Origin: Oscillospiraceae bacterium
GTDB taxonomy: Bacteria; Bacillota; Clostridia; Oscillospirales; Acutalibacteraceae
Direction: 5' to 3'
Assembly (NCBI GenBank): GCA_015066225.1
Contig: SVOT01000001.1
Location: 124,001 to 188,000 of the forward strand
DNA: 64,000 nucleotides
The position numbers and the translations under genes are program-made. Of this stretch, positions 10,213 to 18,275 are shown piece after piece. Positions within the stretch are counted from its first letter, which is position 1, and every line of letters begins with the position of its first letter. Below the pieces are notes generated by a model, which saw nothing but the letters and a program-made list of their open reading frames with translations, was not told the origin of the DNA and made no database searches.

Positions 10213-10245
10213 AACCTCGGTAACGCGCAGTTACCGAGGTTTTTA
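10213..10245. terminator. Terminator between ftsH and the convergent HAD gene
   Basis: A perfect 12-base stem, 10213-10224 with 10230-10241, around a 5-base loop, followed by a T-tract on the + strand and preceded by A-rich sequence that serves the - strand. It probably works for both convergent transcripts. Confidence 0.88.
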
Positions 10246-10914
10246 TCATTCAAAACAGTTGTAAATTTCTGTGTAATCGTTTACGTAGTAGTCACAAAGC
10301 TTTTTAATTTCTTCGGGGCTTGCTTTTTCAGACACGTCGCTGATACCAATAATCTTGTAACCGGCTTTTTTTGCGGTTTCTATTGCATACAACGCATCTT
10401 CAAAAACGTATGTAGTTTCTTTATTTGTTCCAAGGTGCTCTAACGCAACGTTATAAATGACGGGGGTGTCTTTTCCCGCACCAACGCCTGAACAGGTGAA
10501 AATTTCCGTAAAATAATCAAGTAAGCCGTTTCTTTCAAGAGCTTTTTTTACAAGATGCTTGTCGGTTGCTGTTGCAATGCACATTTTGACACCTTTGTTT
10601 TTTAAAAAATCCAGAAACTCAGTAACGCTATTCTTTTTTATTACTTCATTAAAATAAAAATCCTGGACTAAGGCATTGACTTCATTTACAATTTCCGTTA
10701 CTGTTGCCTTGGGGTCTATATTTTTAATGTAGTATTCAGCGGCTTGCACCATGCTCATTTTAACAAATTCATCTTCTACACCGGGAGGCGGTTCAATTCC
10801 TTTGTTTTTCAAAAATAATAAACCGATTTCGCTCCAGATGTGCATTGAGTCGAGCACCGTGCCGTCAAGGTCAAATATGGCGCCATCAATTTTCTTAATT
10901 CTATCAATAATCAT
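10246..10914 (-). CDS. HAD-family phosphatase, beta-phosphoglucomutase-like
   Basis: Haloacid dehalogenase superfamily phosphatase or phosphomutase. The 222 residues carry motif I DLDGTVLDS near the N-terminus, a helical cap (about 25-95), motif II ATATD, a motif III Lys in LVKKAL, and a motif IV region VFEDALYAIETAKKAG. This is the arrangement of class I subfamily HADs such as beta-phosphoglucomutase and phosphoglycolate phosphatase; the substrate cannot be read from the sequence. Its ATG overlaps the thiN stop as ATGA, so both are co-translated, and a role in thiamine phosphate or other phosphometabolite clean-up is possible but unproven. Confidence 0.85.
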   Translation of the reverse strand: MIIDRIKKIDGAIFDLDGTVLDSMHIWSEIGLLFLKNKGIEPPPGVEDEFVKMSMVQAAEYYIKNIDPKATVTEIVNEVNALVQDFYFNEVIKKNSVTEFLDFLKNKGVKMCIATATDKHLVKKALERNGLLDYFTEIFTCSGVGAGKDTPVIYNVALEHLGTNKETTYVFEDALYAIETAKKAGYKIIGISDVSEKASPEEIKKLCDYYVNDYTEIYNCFE

Positions 10915-11561
10915 TTTTGTTTCCTTTCGATTGTGTATTGTCCGTCAATGCCATTCCATATAATGCAAAGCTTACCGTCTGCTACAGAAATATTTGCGGT
11001 TTTTTCTATAAATTCGTTACTGATTCCAAGTGGAAAATCGGGTGTCAATTCAATATTGTTAACTTCATATAATAAATTGTTGATAGTAACACCCTTTGCA
11101 TTACCGGAAACCGCAAACACAGAGATATTACCTGTGTTTGTCATTGAAAAAGTGACAGATGTGTTTTTTATTACTGTCAAATAAGTGTCTTTGTCAATAA
11201 AAACGGCATTTGCGTTGTTTTCGGCTGTAAAAGATGCTGCCTGGATGTTTGCAAGGGTGTGATCTAATCTGCCGCCTAAGCAACCGTAAATAATGAAATC
11301 TGAATAGCCCTTTTCCAAACCGTATTTGATTGCAAGCAAGGTGTCTGTATCATTTTTTTTGACCGGATGTTTAATGATATTTCCGTTAACAGGCAAGCTG
11401 CTTTCAATAGAATCAAAATCACCGATAATAACATCGGGTTCAATATTCAACTTTTTTAATGTTTCATAACCACCGTCTGCGGCAATAATTAAATCGCCGT
11501 TTTCAATTACTGCGCCAAATTCACAAATGGGTAATGCGCCGAAAATAATACATTTTGACAT
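10911..11561 (-). CDS. thiN: Thiamine diphosphokinase
   Basis: Transfers pyrophosphate from ATP to thiamine, giving thiamine diphosphate, the cofactor of transketolase (encoded here at 29.9-31.7 kb). The 216-residue protein has AADGGYETLKKL, the IGDFDS motif, the DTDTLLAIKYGLEKG segment and GCLGGRLDHTLANIQ, all characteristic of the bacterial enzyme, followed by the C-terminal thiamine-binding beta-sandwich. No thiamine riboswitch is visible upstream; the 61-base gap to the Nudix gene holds that gene's terminator and the AAGGATGG ribosome binding site. Confidence 0.93.
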   Translation of the reverse strand: MSKCIIFGALPICEFGAVIENGDLIIAADGGYETLKKLNIEPDVIIGDFDSIESSLPVNGNIIKHPVKKNDTDTLLAIKYGLEKGYSDFIIYGCLGGRLDHTLANIQAASFTAENNANAVFIDKDTYLTVIKNTSVTFSMTNTGNISVFAVSGNAKGVTINNLLYEVNNIELTPDFPLGISNEFIEKTANISVADGKLCIIWNGIDGQYTIERKQK

Positions 11562-11581
11562 AAAACCATCCTTAATTGAAA

Positions 11582-11608
11582 AAGCAGAAATCCTTTTGAT
11601 TTCTGCTT
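11582..11608 (-). terminator. Terminator after the Nudix gene
   Basis: AAGCAGAAAT (11582-11591) pairs with ATTTCTGCTT (11599-11608). Read on the - strand the stem is followed by TTTTTC, placing it just past the Nudix stop and ahead of thiN. Confidence 0.75.
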
Positions 11609-11622
11609 CGTTATTATCAGGT

Positions 11623-12363
11623 TCAAGCTTCTGTTATATAGTTGTTGTTTAACAAAAACTCTCTGGCATCCTTGAGAATTAACTTGTCGTTTTCAAACTT
11701 CAGGTTGTTGTGAGCATTCTCGTATGTTAACCAAATATAATCCTCAATTTCTTCAGGCTGGATTCTTGTGTTTGTGTCGTTTGTTGTGCCCACAAAAATT
11801 ATAACTGTTTTTTGAATTCTGTTCTGAATTGAATATTCGGATTTGCTTTGGAACCCGGGGTATATATTTAACCTGAGGCCGGTTTCTTCAAGAACCTCTC
11901 TTTTGGCTGTATCTTCAAAGGTTTCGCCTTTTTCAACGTGCCCTTTCGGAAAGCTCCAGTTCGAGCTTCGCTTGTTTTTTATGAGAAGGTATCTTATCTC
12001 GTTGTTTATTTTTCGATAAACAACAGCACCGCAGGAACGCTCGTAATAGCACTCTAAGGTGTATGGTCTGTTTTTGGTGTAAAACTCAAGTAGCTTGCTG
12101 ATTTCCCAGTTAATGAATTTTTTGGATTTTGGGGAAGCAATAATTTTTTGTTCGTTGTTATCCTTGAACTTTAGTGTTGCGATAATTCTGCCGTCAAAGT
12201 GTTTAACGGGATTATCAATGCCCAGAATAAAAACGCCTGTTACGGCTGGTGCAGGCTGAAACTTGCCAATCATTTTGCCGTGGTTAAGCTTGTAAACGCC
12301 ACCGCCCGGTATGGATGCGCCAACGGGGTCGGTTACACTTACCCTGACTAATTTACCTAACAT
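11623..12363 (-). CDS. Nudix hydrolase with N-terminal pyrophosphatase-like domain
   Basis: Residues 141-163 form a complete Nudix box (G x5 E x7 REVLEETG L), so the C-terminal half, about 107-246, should be a Mg-dependent hydrolase of a nucleoside diphosphate linked to another group; the ER/CGAVVYR start and SSNWSFPKGH look like the diadenosine-polyphosphate type. Residues 1-100 look like the small clostridial inorganic-pyrophosphatase-like proteins: MLGKLVRVSVTDPVG at the start and VFILGIDNPVKHFDGRIIA later. That part is recognised from family memory and is less certain. The gene is monocistronic, with its own promoter at 12400-12428 and its own terminator. Confidence 0.8.
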   Translation of the reverse strand: MLGKLVRVSVTDPVGASIPGGGVYKLNHGKMIGKFQPAPAVTGVFILGIDNPVKHFDGRIIATLKFKDNNEQKIIASPKSKKFINWEISKLLEFYTKNRPYTLECYYERSCGAVVYRKINNEIRYLLIKNKRSSNWSFPKGHVEKGETFEDTAKREVLEETGLRLNIYPGFQSKSEYSIQNRIQKTVIIFVGTTNDTNTRIQPEEIEDYIWLTYENAHNNLKFENDKLILKDAREFLLNNNYITEA

Positions 12364-12399
12364 GAAGTAACCTCACAAAATAAAAGAAAATCTGAATAC

Positions 12400-12428
12400 A
12401 TTATAAGTCATTTTCTCTTGTGTTGCAA
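12400..12428 (-). promoter_or_regulatory. Sigma-A type promoter for the Nudix gene
   Basis: On the - strand, TTGCAA (12428-12423) and TATAAT (12405-12400) with a 17-base spacer, about 37 bases before the start codon. Confidence 0.7.
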
Positions 12429-12526
12429 TATGCAATCTATTGATAAATGTAAAAATTTTGACGTTATTTTCATCAAAATAATATAAAATTGTTAAATAAT
12501 TTAGTCAAACAAGAGTCTTCAGAATA

Positions 12527-12555
12527 TTGATTTTAGTGGCAATATGTGTTATATT
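12527..12555 (+). promoter_or_regulatory. Sigma-A type promoter for the dockerin protein
   Basis: TTGATT (12527-12532) and TATATT (12550-12555), spacer 17 bases, just before the GAGGTGA ribosome binding site. The rest of the 214-base gap 12364-12577 is AT-rich and holds no further gene that I can see. Confidence 0.6.
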
Positions 12556-12577
12556 GTTTTTGAGATGAGGTGATTTT

Positions 12578-13978
12578 TTGAAACGTTTGATATCAATTAT
12601 CTTAGCTGTTTTAATTTTAGTTCCGTCTTTTGTTTTTTATACATTTGCCAGTGATGAGGGATATGTTAAGCTCGATACTACTATCAGCGGCAGAATCGAT
12701 TATAATCAGAAGCCATATGATTTTTCTTCAACCGTGACTAAAAGTTATTATAAAAAATCAGTCGGCTCAGCTGATTACCGTTGTTATTCGCTTTTGAATG
12801 ATATGCAGCGTATGATTTATGACACTGTTGTCGATTCTGATGTTGGCGTTTTAACATTCCATTTTTCGTTTGAATACGGTGAGTTTCCTATAAGTTATTT
12901 TTCGGGCGATTTCTTTAATGAGCTGATGAACGCAATTTCGCTCGACAACCCACAAATATTTTATTATGGTGGGTATGCCTTAAATCAAGCATATGTCTAC
13001 AGTGACCAGCAATACGTCGCTATGTTTGACTATGTTGTTGATATATTCAATGGTGCTACATACGTTGAGTCAGAGCTTTCGGCGAATTATAACGCAATGA
13101 TGAATGTTGTTAAAACTGCCGACGTTGACCTTAGCAATAGATTTAATTTTGTGAAATCAGTTCATGATTTTCTTTGCGAAATCGGTACTTATCCCGATTT
13201 GAATTCTGCCGATTACACAGGTAACTGTCACGACGCTTATGGCTGCCTTGTTGAGAAAAAGCCGGTTTGTCAGGGCTATGCTGATGCTTTTAAGCTTTTC
13301 TGTGATTATTATAATATTCCTTGTGTCTGTATAGGTGGCAAAGCTAATGGTGGTAACCATATGTGGAATGCCGTGCAGATGGATGATGGGTATTGGTATT
13401 TGATTGATGCTACATGGGATGATCAAGAGTCATACGGTATATTTTATGACTTTTTCCTCAGTGGAACAGATACGGTTTCGTCTTATGCTTTTGGGTCGGA
13501 GCCTTTTAAAGAATCCCATGTAAACGATGCTAACATTTATTTACCATCTTTGAATTATGCTACAAATGAATATAGTCAGAGCGATCATTATACAGGCTTC
13601 GAAGCAACGTATAACTGTGCAACAATAGATGATGAAAAATATCTTATTTTGTCTTTTTTCGATGCATTTGCCAATAACATTTACTACGATGGAATGTACG
13701 TTGATGTTGACAAAGATGAATTAGCAACGGGTACAAATCTTTCTCTCAAGAATTCAGAAGATTGGAACGTAGTTTTGGTTGGTGATTGTAACGCTGATGG
13801 TGTAACTGATTCAACAGACTATTCGGTTCTTGTAAATAATGCTTTGCTTGGTGTTGCTCCCTCAGATGCTTGTGAATATGCGTGTGATGCTAACGTAGAT
13901 AACGTTATTGATGCAATTGACGTAGCTATTCTTGAACGAGCCTATACCGGCAACAATACAAATATAGTGATTGAGTAA
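12578..13978 (+). CDS. Secreted transglutaminase-like protein with C-terminal dockerin
   Basis: The 466-residue protein opens with a signal peptide (KR, then a hydrophobic run ending near FASDEG at about residue 26). The middle holds a transglutaminase-type papain-like core: Cys231 in VCQGYAD, His261 in NHMWN and Asp277 in IDATWDD, the expected Cys-His-Asp triad. The C-terminus, about 405-460, has two calcium-binding dockerin repeats, DCNADGVTDSTD and DANVDNVIDAID; the second has Asn where the usual Gly stands. The start is TTG, with GAGGTGA four to five bases upstream. The dockerin should attach it to a cohesin-bearing scaffoldin, so it probably acts on protein or peptidoglycan at the cell surface or in a cellulosome-like complex. 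Protease and cross-linker are both possible. Confidence 0.87.
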   Translation: MKRLISIILAVLILVPSFVFYTFASDEGYVKLDTTISGRIDYNQKPYDFSSTVTKSYYKKSVGSADYRCYSLLNDMQRMIYDTVVDSDVGVLTFHFSFEYGEFPISYFSGDFFNELMNAISLDNPQIFYYGGYALNQAYVYSDQQYVAMFDYVVDIFNGATYVESELSANYNAMMNVVKTADVDLSNRFNFVKSVHDFLCEIGTYPDLNSADYTGNCHDAYGCLVEKKPVCQGYADAFKLFCDYYNIPCVCIGGKANGGNHMWNAVQMDDGYWYLIDATWDDQESYGIFYDFFLSGTDTVSSYAFGSEPFKESHVNDANIYLPSLNYATNEYSQSDHYTGFEATYNCATIDDEKYLILSFFDAFANNIYYDGMYVDVDKDELATGTNLSLKNSEDWNVVLVGDCNADGVTDSTDYSVLVNNALLGVAPSDACEYACDANVDNVIDAIDVAILERAYTGNNTNIVIE

Positions 13979-13980
13979 AA

Positions 13981-14016
13981 AAAGAGGTTAAGGCAAAATG
14001 CCTTAACCTCTTTTTT
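13981..14016. terminator. Bidirectional terminator between dockerin gene and thyX
   Basis: Fifteen bases at 13981-13995 pair with 13999-14013 around a very short loop, A-rich before and T-rich after, fitting both convergent genes. Confidence 0.88.
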
Positions 14017-14019
14017 CTG

Positions 14020-15402
14020 TTAAAGTTTTTTGAATCGTTCAATTACTTCTGAAGCTTTACCGCAAGTCATAGGACCCTCGGGGCATTTTGAAACGTAGCA
14101 GCCGGGACCGTAGAATTTAAAGACGTTTCTATCAGCAGTACGTAATTTTTTCAGCATATCAACAGCGAAATCTCTGATTTCCCACTGTGCTCTGTTGCAG
14201 GAACGCAAACGCATAAATAACAGCAATTCTCTGCCGTTGATTGTTGTAACGATATCAAGGGTGTTACCGCTGAGAAGAACGTAGCCCAGAAGCTCTTCTG
14301 AAACGCCCGCTTTTTTGAGTTCAGTGTAAAGGGCGGCTGTTTTTTCAAATGCTTTACAGTATCTTTCTTTAGTTTCCTCATTGATACAAACAGTTTCGGG
14401 AATTATGTGGCGAGTTCTGTCGGTTAATGTAAGAGACGGAACTTGTAAAGACTGTATTCTGTGACGTGCGAAGTGTGTTAAGCAAGCAAGTGAAACGTTG
14501 TTTATTCTGAAGGTGAAGGTTGCCGCCTCCAAGGGTCTCTGGCGTTTGGAGTTGATAACTTTTTCAATGATTTTTGAGCATTCCTCGTCATCTTCAATTA
14601 TTGAATCAATCTGTTTCGTGGGAAGGTTGCAATATTCGATCAAAGCTGCTCTTGCAATTGCCTTTGAAGGGGCCGGAGTGTAGGCGAGGAGCTCTGTTGC
14701 ATTCTCTTCCTTAATTAAAGCAACGTCTGCCTTGTAGTCAAAAACGGGAACATCCTGCACTGTGGGGCGTCTTGCTTCAAAATCCGTAAAAATGCCGGGG
14801 GTCATTCTCTGTGCCTGCTCAAGAAGCGATTCACCGATTGCTTTGAGCTCGGGGAATTTTGAACCCCTGCCGTAAATCATAGCATAAAGCATATTGATTA
14901 ATTCACGGGCATTTAAGGTGCAATAGAAGTTGCTGTATAGTGAGTAGGGCAAAATAAATCTTGCGTCTTCTTTCGGAATACCGCTGTCTATAAGATATTG
15001 ATATTCACCATAGAGGTAGTCCATATGCTCTATGTATTTATCCTGAATAGCTTTCGATTCAAAATGAGGTATGTAGTAACCGAGTTTTGCAAAATCAACA
15101 TATCTTCTTGATTTAACGGTAAACGATGCAAGGCGGAATTCAATAACAAATTGCTCAACGAGAACTGAAACGTTCTGGAACGCAAGGTTGAAAACCGTGT
15201 GCTCAACCGTTGAAGTGTGACCCGAGCGTGTAACCTTTGAAATGAGGTTAGCGTTTTTTTGCTCGTCCTTTGAAAGCTCAAGAATTTCCAAGGCTGTTCC
15301 GGATTGGGTTGATATTCTGCCGGATGCCGCAGGAATTCTTTCGCCCGTGTCTGTCATGCCGATAATCAGCGCTTTGGAGTTTGTGTTGAATTCGGTAGTC
15401 AT
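14020..15402 (-). CDS. thyX: Tandem-domain ThyX-like (FAD-dependent thymidylate synthase family) protein
   Basis: ThyX methylates dUMP using FAD and methylenetetrahydrofolate. Ordinary ThyX is about 220-250 residues and tetrameric; this one is 460 and holds two ThyX-like units. The first (about 10-210) has HTSTVEH (62-68) and FRLASFTVKSRRY (89-101): it keeps the S-x4-S-x-RY half of the signature but has lost RH of RHR. The second (about 240-445) has RHR at 313-315 and the AQWEIR segment (405-410) but lacks the SxRY end. I chose ATG 15402 because GGAGGT lies just before it; a longer frame to 15468 has none. Whether it makes dTMP or has another role cannot be told from sequence. Confidence 0.85.
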   Translation of the reverse strand: MTTEFNTNSKALIIGMTDTGERIPAASGRISTQSGTALEILELSKDEQKNANLISKVTRSGHTSTVEHTVFNLAFQNVSVLVEQFVIEFRLASFTVKSRRYVDFAKLGYYIPHFESKAIQDKYIEHMDYLYGEYQYLIDSGIPKEDARFILPYSLYSNFYCTLNARELINMLYAMIYGRGSKFPELKAIGESLLEQAQRMTPGIFTDFEARRPTVQDVPVFDYKADVALIKEENATELLAYTPAPSKAIARAALIEYCNLPTKQIDSIIEDDEECSKIIEKVINSKRQRPLEAATFTFRINNVSLACLTHFARHRIQSLQVPSLTLTDRTRHIIPETVCINEETKERYCKAFEKTAALYTELKKAGVSEELLGYVLLSGNTLDIVTTINGRELLLFMRLRSCNRAQWEIRDFAVDMLKKLRTADRNVFKFYGPGCYVSKCPEGPMTCGKASEVIERFKKL

Positions 15403-15436
15403 AAAATACCTCCGATTAACTTTTGAATTTTCTAAC

Positions 15437-15465
15437 ATTTTATCATAATGAAAATTTATTTTCAA
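15437..15465 (-). promoter_or_regulatory. Sigma-A type promoter for thyX
   Basis: On the - strand, TTGAAA (15465-15460), 17 bases, TAAAAT (15442-15437), about 35 bases before the start codon. Confidence 0.65.
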
Positions 15466-15534
15466 CATCTAATTAAAAAAACACACAAATTAACCACAAT
15501 ATATATTATATATAATAAAATTAAACATAATATC

Positions 15535-15563
15535 TTGAAAAAATCTTCTACCTATGTTATCAT
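15535..15563 (+). promoter_or_regulatory. Sigma-A type promoter for the alpha/beta hydrolase array
   Basis: TTGAAA (15535-15540), 17-base spacer, TATCAT (15558-15563). It is about 60 bases upstream of the hydrolase start; the 222-base gap to thyX otherwise holds AT-rich sequence and the divergent thyX promoter. Confidence 0.55.
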
Positions 15564-15624
15564 AAAATGCAATTATGGGTCTATGTTGTCTGAAACCGTT
15601 TTCAACATATCAGGAGGTAGTTTT

Positions 15625-16557
15625 ATGGCTATTGTTAAAAAAGAAGCTTACTATAATTCTTCAACAGGTTGTGACAAAATCCGTGCCTTAATCTGGTTTG
15701 ATGATGAGGTTGAACTTCGCGGAGTTTTCCAGATTGCACACGGTGTTTGCGAGCATATTGACAGATACGACAATTTTGCAAGATATATTGCTTCAAACGG
15801 CTTTGTTGTATGCGGTAATGACCATCTCGGTCACGGTAAATCCGTTAAGGACGAAGATGACTTAGGCTACACAGCCGAAAAAGAGGGTTATCGCCGTTTT
15901 GTTGACGATATGCATATACTTTATTCAATTATGCACAGACGTTACCCCGATTTGCCCTATTATCTTTTCGGCCACAGCATGGGCTCACTCTGTGCTAGAG
16001 TATATGCCAGCACCTTTGGTTCAGAGCTTGCAGGTCTTGTAATCTGCGGTACTGCACAGATGCCCTCGGGTCTTGATTTCTCAATTAACACGCTTGACAA
16101 AATCGTTGAAAAGTTCGGTGCAAAAACTGTCAACCACGTTGCTGCCGGAATGCTCAACAAGTTCTCATCAATTTCTGTTAAAGACAGAACGTCGGACCTT
16201 GATTGGCTCAGCGTTAATCGTGAGAATGTCAAAGCCTATGCTGAGGACCCGCTTTGCGGTTTTGAGCTTACTCTTTCAGGTATAAGGGATTTAGCCGCTA
16301 TTGGTATTATTGCTTGTGATTCTATGTGGCCCGCTACAATTCCCACTGATTTGCCGATTATGATTATTTCCGGCGCTATGGATCCTGTCGGCTTTAACGG
16401 TAAGGGCCCCATTGCTTGCGCTGACGCTCTTACAGAAAGCGGTCACGATCCGTTGGTTATTATTTATCCCGGTTGCCGTCACGAGATTCTCAATGAGGAT
16501 TGCAAAGAAAAGGTGTATCTTGATATTCTCGGTTGGCTTAACGAAACTCTTTCTTAA
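15625..16557 (+). CDS. Alpha/beta hydrolase, monoacylglycerol lipase-like
   Basis: Serine hydrolase of 310 residues. The oxyanion region QIAHGVCEH, the nucleophile elbow GHSMGS, an Asp in ISGAMDPVG and the final His in GCRHEILNE give the full catalytic triad of the monoglyceride lipase/lysophospholipase family. There is no signal peptide or membrane segment, so it is cytoplasmic. CAGGAGGT precedes the ATG at 15625; the longer upstream frame has no ribosome binding site and runs through the promoter region. It starts the long co-directional array and is followed by miaB with almost no gap. The physiological ester substrate is unknown. Confidence 0.87.
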   Translation: MAIVKKEAYYNSSTGCDKIRALIWFDDEVELRGVFQIAHGVCEHIDRYDNFARYIASNGFVVCGNDHLGHGKSVKDEDDLGYTAEKEGYRRFVDDMHILYSIMHRRYPDLPYYLFGHSMGSLCARVYASTFGSELAGLVICGTAQMPSGLDFSINTLDKIVEKFGAKTVNHVAAGMLNKFSSISVKDRTSDLDWLSVNRENVKAYAEDPLCGFELTLSGIRDLAAIGIIACDSMWPATIPTDLPIMIISGAMDPVGFNGKGPIACADALTESGHDPLVIIYPGCRHEILNEDCKEKVYLDILGWLNETLS

Positions 16558-16568
16558 AGGTGAATATT

Positions 16569-17792
16569 TTGCAAAAAGATTATCTTGTTCCTGAGTCAGA
16601 GCTTGAGATTCAGAAAGAATATATAAAAAAAGTCAATACTGTTTTATGCTCGCGCTATTCTGCAGAAGCCCCGAAAGCCTTTGTTCACACGTACGGCTGT
16701 CAGGGTAACGTAGCAGATAGCGAGCATATCAAGGGTATGCTTGTTGAGATGGGCTATGAGCTGTGTGACAACGTTGAAGCTGCAGATTTGATTCTTTACA
16801 ACACGTGTGCTATCCGTGAACACGCTGAAGACAGGGTGTTCGGTAACGTGGGCGCACTAAAAAGGCTCAAAAAGGACAAGCCCGGTATGATTATTGCCCT
16901 TTGCGGCTGTATGATGCAGCAAAACCACATTTGCGAAAAAATCAAAAACAGTTACCCGTTTGTTAATCTCGTGTTTGGTACTCACGTTCTTCACCGGTTA
17001 CCCGAGTTTATTTCAAAGGTTTTGTGCACGGGTAAGCGAGTTTTCTCTGTTGAAGACAGCGATGGCGTTATTGCCGAGGGCTTACCCTCTTCAAGAGACA
17101 GCGGTGAAAATGCATGGATTCCCATAATGTATGGATGCAATAACTTTTGTTCATACTGCATTGTTCCCTATGTGAGGGGGCGTGAACGAAGCAGAGAACC
17201 TGATTTGATATTATCGGAAGCTAAGGAGCTTGTAGCACAAGGCTACAAGAAGTTAACTCTTCTTGGTCAGAATGTTAACTCCTACGGTAAGAACTGTGAT
17301 TTCAGCGTTAATTTTGCGGAGTTGATAAGACGGATTGATAAAATCGACGGTGATTTTACATTTGATTTTATGACATCCCACCCCAAGGATTGCAGCTTTG
17401 AGCTTATTGATGTTCTTGCTGAATCAAAGCATTTCTGCGGTCATCTTCATTTACCTGTTCAGTCGGGTAACGACAGAATTCTTCGTGAGATGAATCGCCA
17501 TTATGACAGAGCCGGTTATCTGAAGTTAATCAGATACGTTAAAGAAAAAATACCGGGCGTTGATTTAACAACGGATATTATTGTAGGCTTCCCGGGTGAA
17601 ACCTATGAAGAGTTTCTTGATACCGTATCTCTTGTAAAAGAGGTTAGATACGGCTCAATGTTTACATTTATTTACTCTGCCCGAAAGGGTACACCGGCTG
17701 CTACGATGCCTGACCCAATAACTAAAAAAGAAAAAACAAAATGGTTTATGGAGCTTTTAAAGGTTCAGGAAGAAATTGCGGCAGGAAATTAA
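16569..17792 (+). CDS. miaB: tRNA methylthiotransferase MiaB lacking the TRAM domain
   Basis: Radical-SAM enzyme that turns i6A37 into ms2i6A37 in tRNAs reading U-starting codons, acting after MiaA (encoded at 22.9 kb). It has the N-terminal methylthiotransferase domain with Cys in YGCQGN, NTCAIREHAEDR and CGCMMQQ, and the radical-SAM cluster motif CNNFCSYC. The downstream core up to SARKGTPAA is intact. It stops at about 408 residues, just where the C-terminal TRAM domain should begin, so the tRNA-binding TRAM is missing; only 50 bases separate it from ylbF. I prefer TTG 16569, five bases after AGGTGA, over GTG 16560. The order miaB-ylbF-mutS-mutL parallels Bacillus. Confidence 0.92.
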   Translation: MQKDYLVPESELEIQKEYIKKVNTVLCSRYSAEAPKAFVHTYGCQGNVADSEHIKGMLVEMGYELCDNVEAADLILYNTCAIREHAEDRVFGNVGALKRLKKDKPGMIIALCGCMMQQNHICEKIKNSYPFVNLVFGTHVLHRLPEFISKVLCTGKRVFSVEDSDGVIAEGLPSSRDSGENAWIPIMYGCNNFCSYCIVPYVRGRERSREPDLILSEAKELVAQGYKKLTLLGQNVNSYGKNCDFSVNFAELIRRIDKIDGDFTFDFMTSHPKDCSFELIDVLAESKHFCGHLHLPVQSGNDRILREMNRHYDRAGYLKLIRYVKEKIPGVDLTTDIIVGFPGETYEEFLDTVSLVKEVRYGSMFTFIYSARKGTPAATMPDPITKKEKTKWFMELLKVQEEIAAGN

Positions 17793-17842
17793 TTTGTTTA
17801 TAAAAATTTTTTATAAAAATCATTTTAAAAGGAGTACAAAAA

Positions 17843-18250
17843 ATGAAAGTAATCGAACTTACAAGACAGCTTGGCGCAGCTATCCAGGAAGATGAGCGCT
17901 ACAAAGCATACGAAGAGGCACGCAAGGCTAATGAGGCTGATACAGCTCTTAATGACCTTATCGGCAAAATTAACCTTACACAGCTCAACTATCAGCAGGA
18001 AGCTGCTAAGGGTGAAGAGGCTGACGGCGACAAAATGGAAGGCTACGCAAAAGAGTTTGAAGAGCTTTACCGTGAAATTATGCTCAACGGCAACATGGTT
18101 AAATTTGAAGCTGCAAAAACAGCAGTTGACGATATGATGAATGAAATTATGGGCATCCTTGCTTGCTGTGTTGATGGTCAGGACCCTGCAACATGCACAC
18201 CCGAGCACCATTGCAACGGTAGCTGTGATTCTTGTGGTGGCTGCCACTAA
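17843..18250 (+). CDS. YlbF/YmcA family protein with cysteine-rich tail
   Basis: A 135-residue helical protein of the YlbF/YmcA (com_ylbF) family, whose Bacillus members join YaaT in an iron-sulfur complex that promotes mRNA processing by RNase Y and affects competence, biofilm and sporulation. Residues 1-105 form the amphipathic helical body. The last 29 residues hold seven cysteines (ACC, ATC, HHC, GSC, DSC, GGC), likely ligands for an iron-sulfur cluster or metal. AAAAGGAG precedes the ATG. Its place between miaB and mutS matches ymcA in Bacillus subtilis, which supports a YmcA/YlbF-type role. Confidence 0.82.
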   Translation: MKVIELTRQLGAAIQEDERYKAYEEARKANEADTALNDLIGKINLTQLNYQQEAAKGEEADGDKMEGYAKEFEELYREIMLNGNMVKFEAAKTAVDDMMNEIMGILACCVDGQDPATCTPEHHCNGSCDSCGGCH

Positions 18251-18275
18251 TTAACATTTATTTTCGAGGTAAGAA

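Noticed and set aside
10911..11622. Thiamine riboswitch near thiN
   Set aside because: No CUGAGA/ACCUGA-type motifs or suitable stems are visible upstream of the gene.
12364..12577. Possible small gene or riboswitch in the gap before the dockerin gene
   Set aside because: AT-rich with two divergent promoters and no conserved structure or frame with a ribosome binding site.
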